From Ignavibacteriaceae bacterium (GTDB taxonomy: Bacteria > Bacteroidota > Ignavibacteria > Ignavibacteriales > Ignavibacteriaceae), in contig JARLHB010000517.1 of NCBI GenBank assembly GCA_031292465.1, positions 1 to 5,816 of the forward strand: DNA of 5,816 nucleotides, read 5' to 3'. The position numbers and the translations under genes are program-made. Shown here piece after piece: positions 5,698 to 5,816 of this stretch (position 1 is its first letter; each line of letters begins with the position of its first letter). The notes under the pieces are model-generated. The model did not search any database. It was not told the DNA's origin and worked only from the letters and a program-made list of their open reading frames with translations.

Positions 5698-5816
5698 ATG
5701 AGTAATTTTAGGTCAACTATCATTATTGTTGCTATTTTATTTGCGTTTCCACTGATCGTTGGTTTATCTTCTTTTCAGGAAGATCCCTATTTACCGTTTG
5801 CACAAGTAATGCCGGC
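5698..5816 (+). CDS. Second secreted TonB-C-type protein, cut off by window edge
   Basis: Only the first 39 codons and two bases are in the window. The protein begins with MSNFRS, a hydrophobic segment (about 7-23: STIIIVAILFAFPLIVG), then SSF and QEDPYLPFAQVMPA. From Q27 onward it matches the preceding TonB-C protein (QEDPYLPFAEVMPA) with one substitution, E to Q, while the signal sequences are unrelated. Q27 falls at the same residue number in both. By this match the rest of the gene should encode a TonB C-terminal domain beyond the right edge; that part is inferred, not seen. The GAGG ribosome site at 5687-5690 supports the start. It lies 253 bp after its paralogue with an inverted repeat between, so it may have its own regulation. 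Confidence 0.8.
   Translation, partial: MSNFRSTIIIVAILFAFPLIVGLSSFQEDPYLPFAQVMP

Overview
The window is AT-rich and its genes look like those of Bacteroidota or the related Ignavibacteria/Chlorobi group. The clues are the style of the PAS-rich soluble sensor kinase, the very short secreted TonB-C proteins with Gln right after the predicted signal sequence, and mostly weak Shine-Dalgarno sequences. This assignment is inference from protein style; there is no rRNA or other marker to settle it.

Layout. Bases 1-3397 hold two signalling genes on the minus strand. The upstream one (629-3397) is a complete 922-residue soluble histidine kinase: receiver, GAF-like region, three PAS domains, HisKA, HATPase. 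121 bp downstream of it comes a receiver-PAS protein (start at 507) that runs off the left edge. The two receivers align without gaps and share a 21-bp identical stretch at the start of the coding region, so they are paralogues. Bases 3398-3975 are a long, AT-rich, gene-free divergent intergenic region. On the plus strand follow cheW (3976-4461), an unrecognised 62-residue ORF (4533-4721), another AT-rich gap (4722-5066), and two tandem genes for small secreted TonB C-terminal-domain proteins (5067-5444, and 5698 to the right edge).

How the genes fit together. The left half is a phosphorelay-type sensory module whose kinase has its receiver at the N-terminus and no visible DNA-binding output. 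CheW is the adaptor between chemoreceptors and CheA, but no receptor or CheA gene lies in the window, so a link between the kinase pair and CheW rests only on divergent adjacency. The TonB-C pair is a separate cell-envelope unit. Its conserved mature N-terminus and unrelated signal sequences suggest a family expanded by duplication that may continue to the right.

No tRNA, rRNA, CRISPR array, insertion sequence or phage feature was seen. The least explained parts are the tandem TonB-C pair, the 9-bp inverted repeat in front of its second member, the small ORF after cheW, and the shared leader elements of the two receiver genes.
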